A stretch of 64,000 nt of DNA from Nocardiopsis gilva YIM 90087 (GTDB lineage Bacteria > Actinomycetota > Actinomycetes > Streptosporangiales > Streptosporangiaceae): contig NZ_CP022753.1 in the NCBI RefSeq assembly GCF_002263495.1, positions 5,022,001-5,086,000 of the forward strand, read 5' to 3'. Numbering within the stretch: position 1 is the stretch's first letter; each line of letters opens with the position of its first letter. The notes beneath the pieces are model-generated. The model was not told where the DNA came from. It saw only the letters and a list, made by a program, of their open reading frames with translations, and did not search any database. The translations under genes were made by a program, and so were the position numbers. Positions 1 through 8,024 of the stretch are shown one piece after another.

Positions 1-989
1 ATGCCCGCTGCCCGGCCACCATGCGGCGTGACGGTGACGACCGCACCGCAGCGACCCGCGTCGAACAGCTCCCCGGCGAGTTTGTGTCCCTGGTGGCCAG
101 GTAGCCCGGGATAGTCCACGCGCGCCACGGCCGGATGCTCGGCGACTGCCGCCGCGAACTCCGCCGCGGTGGCGCACTGCCGGGCGAGGCGCAGCGGGAG
201 CGTCTCCAGTCCCCGGTGCAGCAGGAACGCCTCGTCGGGGGCGAGGCACGGTCCGAGGTCGATACGGGCCGACCGGATCGCGTCGACCAGCTCGGGACGG
301 CCGACCACCGCGCCACCGGTGGCGTCGCTGTGCCCGCCGATGTACTTGGTGGCCGAATGCAGCACCAGGTCGGCCCCGTGCTCCAGAGGGCGGCAGACGG
401 CCGGCGAGGCGAACGTGGAGTCCACGACGAGCACCGCCCCCGCCCCGCTCGCGATCTCCGCCAGCCCAGGGATATCGGACACGGTCATGGTGGGGTTCGA
501 CAGCGTCTCGGTGAAGATCACCGCCGTCTCCGGCCGCACCGCGGAGCGGACGGCGTCCAGATCGGTGATGTCGACGAAGTCGGTGGCCACTCCGAATCGG
601 CGGAGGAGCCCGTCCAACAGCGAGTAGGTGTTGCCGTAGATCGAACGGGAGGCCACCAGGTGCGCCCCTGCCGACGTCAGCGCGAGCAGCGTCGTGCTGA
701 TCGCCGCCATCCCCGAGGCGAACGCCTGCCCGCGCACCTCGCCGTCCAGCCCATGGCCCTCCATCGCGGCCAGGGCACGGGCGAACGCCTCGCTCGTCGG
801 GTTGTCGATCCGGGCGTAGGAGTAGCCGTCACGTGCGCCGTCGAGCACGTCCGCGTACTCCTGCGAGGTCGCGAACGCGTAGGTGGTGCTGCGGTGCACC
901 GGCATCCGCATCGGCCGCTCGGCCGGTGCGGGCCCCGTGGGCAGGCCAACAGCGCGGGTGTTCTCCCCTGGGTCGGGCCTACCTGTCAT
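1..989 (-). CDS. Trans-sulfuration family PLP enzyme (cystathionine gamma-synthase/lyase-like), 3' end outside window
   Basis: The minus frame starting at ATG 989 stays open to the window edge, giving about 329 residues, so the C-terminus is missing. It reads as a Cys/Met-metabolism PLP enzyme of fold type I. The Schiff-base lysine motif SATKYIGGHSD is encoded near 305-340, preceded by an LVLHS strand, and the substrate-side segment YSYARIDNPTSEAFA lies near the N-terminus. Such enzymes carry out gamma-synthase, gamma-lyase or sulfhydrylase reactions on homoserine esters, cystathionine or methionine, and motifs alone do not separate these. A GGAGAAG ribosome site sits 5-10 bases before the ATG. 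It is transcribed in the same direction as gpsA, 124 bases downstream of that gene's upstream neighbourhood. Family is sure, exact reaction is not. Confidence 0.85.
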   Translation of the reverse strand, partial: MTGRPDPGENTRAVGLPTGPAPAERPMRMPVHRSTTYAFATSQEYADVLDGARDGYSYARIDNPTSEAFARALAAMEGHGLDGEVRGQAFASGMAAISTTLLALTSAGAHLVASRSIYGNTYSLLDGLLRRFGVATDFVDITDLDAVRSAVRPETAVIFTETLSNPTMTVSDIPGLAEIASGAGAVLVVDSTFASPAVCRPLEHGADLVLHSATKYIGGHSDATGGAVVGRPELVDAIRSARIDLGPCLAPDEAFLLHRGLETLPLRLARQCATAAEFAAAVAEHPAVARVDYPGLPGHQGHKLAGELFDAGRCGAVVTVTPHGGRAAG

Positions 990-1113
990 CCGCACTTCTC
1001 CCCAGCTGTCGATCGAACGTCGCGAACGTCGCGGCCGCCGCCCACGCGGACCCCTGGTCGACCGCGTGGACGCGCCGGACGCGCTCCCCTTTCTCGGGTG
1101 CCCGGAACAGCGC

Positions 1114-2121
1114 TCAGACGCCGTATCTCTCCGGTTTGGTGCTGCGCGACATGAACGCCAGCAGCGCCTCCTCCGGGCTCAGGTCGTGGTGCATCATCCC
1201 GACCACGGCCTCGGTGATCGGCATGTCGACGCCGTTGGCCCGGCCCAGCGCCAGAATCGACTCCGACGACTTGACGCCCTCGGCCGTCTGCCGGGTCGCC
1301 GCCACCGCCTCCTCCACGCTCATGCCGGACCCCAGCTTCTCGCCGAAGGTGCGGTTGCGCGAGAGCGAGGACGTGCAGGTGGCCACAAGGTCGCCCATCC
1401 CGGCGAGCCCTGCCAGCGTGTGCTCATCAGCACCGAGGGAGACCGCCAGCCGCACCGTCTCGGCCAGACCGCGCGTGATGAGCGACGCCTTGGCGTTGTC
1501 GCCGAACCCCATGCCGATGGCGACGCCGACGGCCAGCGCGATGACGTTCTTCACCGCGCCGCCCAGTTCCGCGCCGATCAGGTCGGTCGTGGTGTACGGC
1601 CGGAAGTAGGCCGCGTTGCACACCTTCTGCAGCCGCACGGTGGTCGGCTCGTGCGGGCAGGCGACGACGGCCGTCGCGGGCTCGCGCTGGGCGATCTCCC
1701 GGGCCAGGTTGGGGCCGGTGACGACGGCGATCTGCGCGGCGGGGAGCTCCAGCACCTCCGCGATGACCTCGCTCATCCGCCGCGACGTGCCGAGCTCGAT
1801 GCCCTTCATCAGGCTGACGATGACCGCGTCGGCCGGGATGTGCTCACGCCAGGCGGCGAGGTTCTCCCGCAAGGACTGCGAGGGCACGGCGATCACGACG
1901 AAGTCGGCGCCGTGCAGGGCCTTGGCCGCCTCGGTCGTCGCGGTCAACTTCGGGTTCAGCTCGATACCCGGGAAGTAGTCGGGGTTCTCGGCACGCTGCC
2001 GGATCGCGTCGACCACACCCGCGCGTCGGCCCCACATCTCGACCTCGGCGACACCGGCGTCCGCGACCACGTTGGCGAACGCCGTACCCCATGAGCCGCA
2101 GCCCATGACGGCGACCTTCAT
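1114..2121 (-). CDS. gpsA: Glycerol-3-phosphate dehydrogenase [NAD(P)+]
   Basis: GpsA reduces dihydroxyacetone phosphate to sn-glycerol 3-phosphate, the backbone for phospholipids. The protein opens with the Rossmann motif GCGSWGTAFA, carries SLMKGIE and VTGPNLAREIA in the middle, the catalytic-lysine region AVKNVIALAVG, and the C-terminal GLAGMGDLVATCTS block; about 335 residues is normal for the family. I chose ATG 2121 (MKVAVMGCG) because GGAG lies five bases upstream; an in-frame ATG four codons earlier (2133) has no usable ribosome site. It lies 45 bases downstream of a lysophospholipid acyltransferase gene on the same strand, so G3P synthesis and its acylation are probably co-transcribed. 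Confidence 0.97.
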   Translation of the reverse strand: MKVAVMGCGSWGTAFANVVADAGVAEVEMWGRRAGVVDAIRQRAENPDYFPGIELNPKLTATTEAAKALHGADFVVIAVPSQSLRENLAAWREHIPADAVIVSLMKGIELGTSRRMSEVIAEVLELPAAQIAVVTGPNLAREIAQREPATAVVACPHEPTTVRLQKVCNAAYFRPYTTTDLIGAELGGAVKNVIALAVGVAIGMGFGDNAKASLITRGLAETVRLAVSLGADEHTLAGLAGMGDLVATCTSSLSRNRTFGEKLGSGMSVEEAVAATRQTAEGVKSSESILALGRANGVDMPITEAVVGMMHHDLSPEEALLAFMSRSTKPERYGV

Positions 2122-2166
2122 CGTCTCTCCCATCCCTCGTACGTCCAGGTCGACTGCTGCGGCGAC

Positions 2167-3024
2167 CTACGACGCGTCGTCGTTCTTGCCACCGCTGGTG
2201 GCGGTGTTCTCCGCCTGCTCCCGCTCATTCTTCTCGGGCGGCGTAGCGGGACCGGCCTCCTCCCGGGTGCCGTCGGGCGCGTCCGTCCCACCCTCGGTGA
2301 CCCGCTCCTGGCGCGCCGCCTTGGGGTCGAAGGGGATCGCGGGCGGCTCCTCGCCCCGGATCTCCGCCTGCAGGACGGTGATGGCCCGCATGATGTCGGC
2401 GGTGGCGTCCTTCAGCAGCGACGACGTAATCGGCTCGCCCCGGTACTTGTCCAGGTCCACCGGCGGACCCGCCAGGTACTGGACCCGCTTGCGGGGGAAG
2501 GGCCGCACCTTCGTCGTGCCGTACCGCAGCAGCTCCTGCTCGCCCCAGTGGGCGACCGGGACGACGGGCACGCCCGCGGTCAGCGCCAGCCGCGCGACAC
2601 CGGTCTTGGCGACCATCGGCCATTCGTTCGGGTCACGGGTGCAGGTGCCCTCGGGGTAGAAGATCACCGAGCAGCCGTCCTCGACCAGCGCCCTCTCCGC
2701 CTCCTGCAGTGCCTTGACCGCATCGGTGCTGCCCCGCTTCACGCCGATCTGGCCGGTGCTCCGCGCCACGAAGCCCACCACGGGGATGCGGAAGACGCTG
2801 TCCTTCGAGGTGAACGTCGGCCACCGGCGCCCCGCAACGTACAGGTAGTGCGCGACGGTCAGCGGATCGGCCAGAGAGAGGTGGTTGGAGGCGACGATCA
2901 CACCGCCCTCACGCGGGATGTGGTGCTGCCCGCGCCAGTCGACCTTGGTGATGGCCGCCATGATCGGGCGGACGATACTGGCCACCACAAGCTTCACCCA
3001 ACGCGATTCCCGTTGCTTTGCCAC
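2167..3024 (-). CDS. 1-acyl-sn-glycerol-3-phosphate acyltransferase (PlsC-like)
   Basis: This is a membrane-associated acyltransferase of the PlsC/LPLAT family that makes phosphatidic acid from lysophosphatidic acid. The catalytic HX4D motif is NHLSLAD near residue 48-53, the phosphate-binding motif is FYPEGTCTR near residue 125, and VPVVPVAHWG follows. The last ~60 residues are a charged, proline- and glutamate-rich tail outside the enzyme fold. It starts with ATG at 3024 and shares a few bases of upstream region with the divergent reading frame of cofC; its own promoter must lie in 3025-3240. It directly precedes gpsA. Other lysolipid acceptors are possible, as many actinomycetes have several such enzymes. 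Confidence 0.92.
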   Translation of the reverse strand: MAKQRESRWVKLVVASIVRPIMAAITKVDWRGQHHIPREGGVIVASNHLSLADPLTVAHYLYVAGRRWPTFTSKDSVFRIPVVGFVARSTGQIGVKRGSTDAVKALQEAERALVEDGCSVIFYPEGTCTRDPNEWPMVAKTGVARLALTAGVPVVPVAHWGEQELLRYGTTKVRPFPRKRVQYLAGPPVDLDKYRGEPITSSLLKDATADIMRAITVLQAEIRGEEPPAIPFDPKAARQERVTEGGTDAPDGTREEAGPATPPEKNEREQAENTATSGGKNDDAS

Positions 3025-3242
3025 GGACTCCTCCGGATTCGACCCTGGGCACGGCGCGTCCAGGCGACGCGTGCCGACAGTGGGAGACGCCCGAAATGAC
3101 CCCGGGCGCGCGGTCGCCCCAGTCTAGGCGGATATCACGATCGCCCACGTCGCACCCTCGGGGAACAGGCCTGGGCGGCGCTGTGTTGGGCATGGTCATA
3201 CCCTTTCTACGTCCTAGCCGCCGTACGAGTCGAGAGGTGTCC

Positions 3243-3914
3243 GTGAGCACGAGCAGAGGCGGAGCGGACCACCGGTGGTCGCTCCTCGTCCCGGTGAAGC
3301 GCCTGGTCGGCGCCAAGACGCGGCTCGCGCGCCTGGCCGGACCGCACCGGGGCGACCTCGCGCTCGCCATCGCCTGCGACACGGTCATGGCGGCCGTGGA
3401 GTGCCCGGAGGTCGCGTCGGTGTTCGTCGTGACCGACGACGCTCGCGCCGCCGAGGCCCTGCGCGACCTGGGGGCGCACATCATCGCCGGTGAACCCGGA
3501 ACCGGGTTGAACCCCGCGCTGGTGCACGGCGCGGCCGAAGCCGTACGGCGGGAGCCGGGGCAGGGGCTGTGCGCGCTCTCGGCGGACCTTCCGGCGCTGC
3601 GTCCTGCCGAGCTGGGTGCGGTACTGGCCGGGGCCGCGCGGCACGAGCGCGCGTTTCTCGCCGATGCGCCCGGGGTCGGCACGACGCTGTACACGGCGGC
3701 CCCCGGTGCGGACTTCGCCCCCGCGTTCGAGGGAGCGTCGCGGCGGCGCCACCTCGGCGCCGGCACCGTCGAGCTGACCCCCGCCGACGTGCCGACCGTA
3801 CGCAGGGACGTCGACACCCCCGAGGACCTGCGCGAGGCCGTCGACCTCGGCGTCGGCCCGCACACCGCCAAGCTGCTGGATCTGGTGGGGCTGCTGGACG
3901 CGCCGCAGCGGTGA
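3243..3914 (+). CDS. cofC: 2-phospho-L-lactate / phosphoenolpyruvate guanylyltransferase (coenzyme F420 synthesis)
   Basis: CofC (FbiD in mycobacteria) transfers GMP from GTP to 2-phospholactate or phosphoenolpyruvate in F420 biosynthesis. Recognisable parts are the N-terminal nucleotide-binding LLVPVKRLVGAKTRLA, the FVVTDDARAAEALRDLGAHII strand-loop, GTGLNPAL, the LSADLPALRPAEL metal-site region and the C-terminal DVDTPEDLREAV. The frame is open from 3018, but GTG 3243 has GAGAGG five bases upstream and gives 223 residues, the usual size, so the upstream 75 codons are probably not translated. It is divergent from plsC and converges with the HU gene, with a shared hairpin between them. The substrate (phospholactate versus PEP) cannot be told from this. 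Confidence 0.9.
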   Translation: MSTSRGGADHRWSLLVPVKRLVGAKTRLARLAGPHRGDLALAIACDTVMAAVECPEVASVFVVTDDARAAEALRDLGAHIIAGEPGTGLNPALVHGAAEAVRREPGQGLCALSADLPALRPAELGAVLAGAARHERAFLADAPGVGTTLYTAAPGADFAPAFEGASRRRHLGAGTVELTPADVPTVRRDVDTPEDLREAVDLGVGPHTAKLLDLVGLLDAPQR

Positions 3915-3951
3915 CGGCGGTCGAGCGCGGGAGCCGCCCCGCCCCGGACAT

Positions 3952-3989
3952 GGCGCTGCCCGGGTCTCATGGGAGACCCGGGCAGCGCC
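3952..3989. terminator. Bidirectional hairpin terminator between cofC and HU
   Basis: A perfect 17-bp stem (3952-3968 pairing with 3973-3989) closes a 4-base loop. It sits between two convergent genes, 38 bases after the cofC stop and 31 bases after the HU stop, so it can serve both strands. There is no T-run, as is common in high-GC actinomycetes. Confidence 0.85.
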
Positions 3990-4019
3990 GTGAATGGTCA
4001 GGCCCGACGGGCCAGGGCC

Positions 4020-4297
4020 CTACTTGCCCTTGTTGACCCGCTCCTTGAAGTCAGCGCCAGCGCGGAACTTCGGAACCTTGCTCGCGGGACGTTGATGGTG
4101 GCCCGGTAGCGGGTTGCGGGCGGTGCGGGCGGCGCGGTCGGACTTCTCGAACACACCGAACCCAGTGATGGCGACCTTGTCGCCTTTGGCGACGGTCTTC
4201 TGGATGGTCTCCAAGATGGCGTTGACGGCCTCGTTGGCCGTCTTCTTGTCTCCCCCATCTCCTTGGAGACGGCGTCGATCAGGTCACGCTTGTTCAT
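4020..4297 (-). pseudogene. HU-family nucleoid protein, reading frame broken by four 1-base deletions
   Basis: HU is a small dimeric DNA-bending nucleoid protein. The start MNKRDLIDAVSKEMG and the end VPKFRAGADFKERVNKGK are perfect HU ends, but no single frame joins them. One base is missing in the C5 run at 4252-4256, after which the frame gives KKTANEAVNAILETIQKTVA and GFGVFEKSDRAARTARNP. Three further one-base losses lie at about 4102-4111 (two) and 4086-4088 (one), and the frame is then restored for the C-terminus. Putting back four bases gives a normal 93-residue HU without a lysine-rich tail. All four losses are in or beside short homopolymers, and such a strongly conserved gene is rarely lost, so sequencing error is more likely than true decay. 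The upstream GGAGGAA (minus strand) is a good ribosome site. Confidence 0.85.
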
Positions 4298-4374
4298 TGT
4301 TTCCTCCGGTTCCCCTTGCCCGCACGAAATTAGGGGACACACGGGCTCCAGCACAAACACCTAAGCCGGGAAAT

Positions 4375-4656
4375 TCAGCGTGTCGGGGGGTCATCGACCT
4401 GCGGAGGAAGCTCGTCGAGCATCCGATCGAGACGTCGGGAGGCGCGAACTGGATCCCTTTTGACCGCTTCTGTAACCGTCAAAAGCCTACGAATAACCGG
4501 AATCCGGACGCCCTCGGGAAGCGCGTTGGCCCGCCGGTGGGCGTCCCGGAGTCGTTCGGCCAAATCCAGGTAAAATTCCGGCGCCTCGGCCGGATCCGCG
4601 TCGGATCCGGCCTCGACGCCGGGTCGCTCGGGCCCTAGGTCGTCACCGGGAGCCAT
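4375..4656 (-). CDS. Small uncharacterised protein overlapping the end of leuD
   Basis: A 93-residue frame starts at ATG 4656, inside the last 22 bases of leuD, and ends at 4375. From about residue 22 on it looks like a real helical protein ([20 protein letters not shown], then [20 protein letters not shown] and [12 protein letters not shown]), with regular spacing of Leu, Arg and Glu. Codon use is less GC3-biased than the neighbours in the second half. The overlap implies translational coupling to leuCD, and HU follows downstream. I do not recognise a family; the position between leuD and hup is shared with other actinomycetes as far as I recall, which is a weak argument for a conserved small protein. 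Confidence 0.6.
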   Translation of the reverse strand: MAPGDDLGPERPGVEAGSDADPAEAPEFYLDLAERLRDAHRRANALPEGVRIPVIRRLLTVTEAVKRDPVRASRRLDRMLDELPPQVDDPPTR

Positions 4657-5225
4657 GGGTTGCGCCGCTTCTCGAAGTCGTCGATCGCCTCGGTCTGCCG
4701 AAGGGTCAGGGCGATGTCGTCCAGCCCCTCGAGCAGCCGCCAACGCGTGTAGTCGTCGAGTTCGAACGTAACCGTGATTCCCGGCGCGCGCACCTCGCGC
4801 TCCACCAGGTCGACCGTGATCTCGGTCGCGTGGTCGGCCTCGACCAGCTCCCACAGCCGCTCGATGACCTCCTGCTCCAGCGCGACGGTGAGCAGCCCGC
4901 CCTTGAGCGAGTTCCCGCGGAAGATGTCGGCGAAGCGCGGCGCCAGCACGGCCTTGAAGCCGTAGTCCTGCAGCGCCCACACCGCGTGCTCGCGCGAGGA
5001 GCCGGTGCCGAAGTCGGGACCGGCGATCAGCACGGTGCCGCTGGCGAACTCCGGCTTGTTCAGCACGAACTCGGGGTCGTTGGCGCGCCAGGCGGCGAAC
5101 AGGCCGTCCTCGAACCCGGTCCGGCTGACCCGCTTGAGGTAGACGGCGGGGATGATCTGGTCGGTGTCCACGTTGCTGGCGCGCAGCGGCACGGCGCGCC
5201 CGGTGTGGACGGTGAACTTCTCCAT
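4635..5225 (-). CDS. leuD: 3-isopropylmalate dehydratase small subunit
   Basis: LeuD is the swivelling small subunit of isopropylmalate isomerase, which with LeuC converts 2- to 3-isopropylmalate in leucine synthesis; it can also act on citramalate in the CimA route to isoleucine. The protein starts [20 protein letters not shown], contains [15 protein letters not shown], the [20 protein letters not shown] block and the [11 protein letters not shown] segment typical of the swivel domain; 196 residues is standard. ATG 5225 was chosen because the residues before it have no homology sense. It lies 44 bases after leuC on the same strand. A small ORF overlaps its 3' end. Confidence 0.97.
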   Translation of the reverse strand: MEKFTVHTGRAVPLRASNVDTDQIIPAVYLKRVSRTGFEDGLFAAWRANDPEFVLNKPEFASGTVLIAGPDFGTGSSREHAVWALQDYGFKAVLAPRFADIFRGNSLKGGLLTVALEQEVIERLWELVEADHATEITVDLVEREVRAPGITVTFELDDYTRWRLLEGLDDIALTLRQTEAIDDFEKRRNPWLPVTT

Positions 5226-5269
5226 GGCGGTGTGGTCCCTCGTGTGTCGTCGGGGTCGAGCGGTGCGGT

Positions 5270-6667
5270 CTACAGGTCGGCCGGTGAGGACAGGGTGCCG
5301 CGGATCGCGGTCGCCGCGGCGACCAGCGGCGACACCAGGTGCGTGCGTCCGCCCTTGCCCTGCCGGCCCTCGAAGTTCCGGTTGGACGTCGACGCGCTGC
5401 GCTCGCCCGGCTTGAGCTGGTCGGGGTTCATCCCCAGGCACATCGAGCAGCCGGCCTCGCGCCACTCGGCCCCGGCGTTGGTGAAGACCTCGCCGAGGCC
5501 TTCGGCGTTGGCCTGCTCCTTGACCCGCATCGAGCCGGGGACGACCAGCATCCGCACGCCGTCGGCGACCCTGCGGCCCTTGATGACCTCGGCCGCGGCG
5601 CGCAGGTCCTCGATACGGCCGTTGGTGCAGGATCCGAGGAACACCGTGTCGACGGAGACCTCGCGCAGCGGCGTGCCGGGGGCCAGGTCCATGTAGGCCA
5701 GCGCCTTCTCGGCGGCGGCGCGCTCGGTGGCGTCCTCGATCTCCTCGGGGACCGGCACCGCGGCGTCCAGCGACGCACCCTGGCCCGGGTTGGTCCCCCA
5801 GGTGACGAACGGACTGAGCTCGGCGGCGTCGAGCACGACCTCGTGGTCGAAGACCGCGTCGTCGTCGGTGCGCAGGCTCTTCCAGTGCTCGACGGCGGCG
5901 TCCCACTGCGCCCCCTGCGGCGCGTGCGGGCGGCCCTTGATGTAGTCGAACGTGGTGTCGTCCGGGGCGATCATCCCGGCGCGGGCTCCCGCCTCGATCG
6001 ACATGTTGCAGATGGTCATCCGGGCCTCCATCGACAGAGACCGGATGGCCTCGCCCCGGTACTCGATGACGTAGCCCTGGCCGCCGCCGGTGCCGATCCG
6101 GGCGATGACGGCGAGGATGATGTCCTTGGCGGTGACGCCCGGCTTCAGCGTGCCGTTGACGGTGACCGCCATGGTCTTGAACGGGGTCATCGGCAGCGTC
6201 TGGGTGGCCAGCACGTGCTCCACCTGGCTGGTGCCGATGCCGAACGCGAGCGCGCCGAACGCGCCGTGCGTACTGGTGTGGCTGTCGCCGCAGACGATGG
6301 TCATGCCCGGCTGGGTCAGGCCCAGCTGCGGGCCGACGACGTGCACGATGCCCTGGTCGATGTCGCCCATTGGGAACAGGCGGACCCCGAAGTCCTCGGC
6401 GTTGCGGCGCAGCGTCTCGATCTGGGTGCGCGAGACCTTGTCGGCGATCGGGCCGAGGATGTTCTCGGTCGGGACGTTGTGGTCCTCGGTCGCGATGGTG
6501 AGATCCGGGCGGCGCACGCGGCGACCGGCCAGCCGAAGCCCCTCGAAGGCCTGCGGGCTGGTGACCTCGTGCACGAGGTGCAGGTCGATGTACAGCAGGT
6601 CGGGTTCTCCCTCGGCACGTCGGACGACGTGCTCCTCCCAGACCTTCTCGGCCATCGTGCGAGCCAT
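5270..6667 (-). CDS. leuC: 3-isopropylmalate dehydratase large subunit
   Basis: LeuC is the aconitase-family [4Fe-4S] catalytic subunit of isopropylmalate isomerase. Landmarks are the substrate-binding [57 protein letters not shown], the cluster cysteines in [17 protein letters not shown] (near residue 340) and in [11 protein letters not shown] (about 405-415). At 465 residues it is full length. It begins 156 bases from the divergent ndgR start, so the two share a control region, and leuD follows. Leucine control by the neighbouring IclR regulator is the known arrangement in actinobacteria. Confidence 0.98.
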   Translation of the reverse strand: MARTMAEKVWEEHVVRRAEGEPDLLYIDLHLVHEVTSPQAFEGLRLAGRRVRRPDLTIATEDHNVPTENILGPIADKVSRTQIETLRRNAEDFGVRLFPMGDIDQGIVHVVGPQLGLTQPGMTIVCGDSHTSTHGAFGALAFGIGTSQVEHVLATQTLPMTPFKTMAVTVNGTLKPGVTAKDIILAVIARIGTGGGQGYVIEYRGEAIRSLSMEARMTICNMSIEAGARAGMIAPDDTTFDYIKGRPHAPQGAQWDAAVEHWKSLRTDDDAVFDHEVVLDAAELSPFVTWGTNPGQGASLDAAVPVPEEIEDATERAAAEKALAYMDLAPGTPLREVSVDTVFLGSCTNGRIEDLRAAAEVIKGRRVADGVRMLVVPGSMRVKEQANAEGLGEVFTNAGAEWREAGCSMCLGMNPDQLKPGERSASTSNRNFEGRQGKGGRTHLVSPLVAAATAIRGTLSSPADL

Positions 6668-6786
6668 GTGCGACGCCTCCTAGCGTCTCGATGTTGCTGT
6701 TCCCGCGCTTCTCACCAGCGGGGCCGACGGTGGCGCCGGTGGCGCCCCTCCTCGCGCCCGACGCCCGCCTTGCGGGGTTCGAGCAA

Positions 6787-6801
6787 ATTTGCATTCCAAA
6801 T
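6787..6801. promoter_or_regulatory. Candidate IclR-type operator in the leuC-ndgR intergenic region
   Basis: The palindrome ATTTG-N5-CAAAT is the one clear short symmetric site in an AT-rich patch (6785-6820) between the divergent leuC and ndgR genes. NdgR/LtbR-type IclR proteins bind such intergenic regions, so this is the natural binding candidate. The assignment is inferred from position and symmetry. Confidence 0.5.
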
Positions 6802-6823
6802 AGCGAGACGGCAATATCAAGCC

Positions 6824-7561
6824 ATGGACAACTCTAGCTCATCCAGTGGCGTCGGTGTCCTGGACAAGACAATGTCCGTCCTCGACGCCCTGGAGTCCGG
6901 GCCGGCATCGCTCGCCCAGCTCGTGCAGATCACGGGATTGGCGCGCCCGACGGCGCACCGCCTGGCGGTCGCGCTCGAACGCCACCGCATGGTCACCCGC
7001 GACAGCCAGGGCCGCTTCATCCTCGGCCCGCGCCTGGGCGAGCTGTCCATCTCCACCGGCGAGGACCGCCTGCTGGCCGTCGCCACCCCGGTCCTGACCC
7101 AGCTGCGCGACCTGACGGGCGAGAGCGCCCAGCTCTACCGCCGCCAGGGGGATGTCCGCGTGTGCGTGGCCGCCTCCGAGCGCGCCAGCGGGCTGCGCGA
7201 CACCGTGCCCGTCGGCAGCGAGCTCCCGATGAACGCGGGGTCGGCCGCGCAGATCCTGCTGGCCTGGGAGGACGGCGAGCGGATCCGGCGCAGCCTGCGC
7301 GGCGCGCGCTTCACCGCGGCGACGCTGTCGCAGGTGCGGCGGCGCCGGTGGGCGCAGAGCGTCGCGGAGCGCGAGCAGGGGGTCGCCTCGGTCTCCGCGC
7401 CGATCACCGGCCCCGGCGGCCGGGTGATCGCCGCCGTCTCAATATCCGGACCGATCGAACGCCTGAGCCGCTCGCCCGGCCGCCTGCACGCCCAGGCCGT
7501 GACCGCAGCGGCGGACAAGATCAACGAGGCGCTGCACAGCAACGAGGGCCAGGCGAGGTAG
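6824..7561 (+). CDS. ndgR: IclR-family transcriptional regulator of leucine biosynthesis (NdgR/LtbR-like)
   Basis: NdgR-type proteins control leuCD and other amino-acid genes in actinomycetes. The winged helix occupies about residues 10-75 ([39 protein letters not shown]) and the rest is the IclR effector domain, with [19 protein letters not shown] and the C-terminal [20 protein letters not shown]. The 245-residue length fits. ATG 6824 has no good ribosome site and may start a leaderless or poorly translated message. It is divergent from leuCD, the conserved arrangement that supports the name. The frame stays open far upstream across leuC, but that part is antisense and not a protein. Confidence 0.9.
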   Translation: MDNSSSSSGVGVLDKTMSVLDALESGPASLAQLVQITGLARPTAHRLAVALERHRMVTRDSQGRFILGPRLGELSISTGEDRLLAVATPVLTQLRDLTGESAQLYRRQGDVRVCVAASERASGLRDTVPVGSELPMNAGSAAQILLAWEDGERIRRSLRGARFTAATLSQVRRRRWAQSVAEREQGVASVSAPITGPGGRVIAAVSISGPIERLSRSPGRLHAQAVTAAADKINEALHSNEGQAR

Positions 7562-7598
7562 CAGGGGGGCGAGTAGCACCCGTCTGCCCTGAGATCGG

Positions 7599-8002
7599 CT
7601 GGGCGGCCTTGTCCGCCTGCATCTCCTCCGGCGCCCTGTGGGGAAAAGCGGCAGCCAGGGCGGAGGGGGCGGGCGCCGGTCCCCCACCGGGTGCGGCGGA
7701 GCCGCGATCGCGGCGTGCGGGGCTCCTCTCGCTTCGTGTGAAGGGCTTTCCGCGATGCGGGAGCACCATCCCGCCCCAGGCCTCCTCCGCCGATGATCAT
7801 GGGGAGAGTTCCGATTCTGTCCGTTTTGCCGGAAGAATCGCCATGATCATCGCCGACAGGAGTGCGGACAGCGCTTTCCCACCCCTTGGGGCCACACGGC
7901 CCCACCCGGTGGCCGACAGGGAGCCCCACCCCCACCGGCCGTCGCTGCTGCTTTTCACCCAAGAACACCGGTCAGGTGAACGCCGACAAGGCCGCCCAGC
8001 AG
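7599..8002. repeat. Large imperfect palindrome (~400 bp) filling the ndgR / sugar dehydrogenase intergenic space
   Basis: The outermost 15 bases are a perfect inverted repeat: CTGGGCGGCCTTGTC at 7599 and its complement ending near 7999. Going inward, roughly 110 bases on each side remain alignable as an imperfect inverted repeat (for example GGGGAAAAGCGGCAGC on the left and GCTGCTGCTTTTCACC on the right, and a shared CCACCGGGTG). The centre is a better-paired hairpin: 7791-7802 with 7841-7852 (12 bp) and 7812-7818 with 7834-7840 (7 bp). No convincing gene lies in 7562-8024. It could be a MITE-like or other dispersed intergenic element; it is downstream of both flanking genes, so it may also act as terminator. 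Confidence 0.65.
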
Positions 8003-8024
8003 ACACCCACTCCCAGCCCCGCGC

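Noticed and set aside
3018-3242. Longer CofC starting at 3018
   Set aside because: The first 75 codons have no similarity to the family, and GTG 3243 has a good ribosome site and gives the usual length.
5339-6823. Upstream extension of the IclR regulator frame across leuC
   Set aside because: Stays open only because it is antisense to leuC; the IclR fold begins right after ATG 6824.
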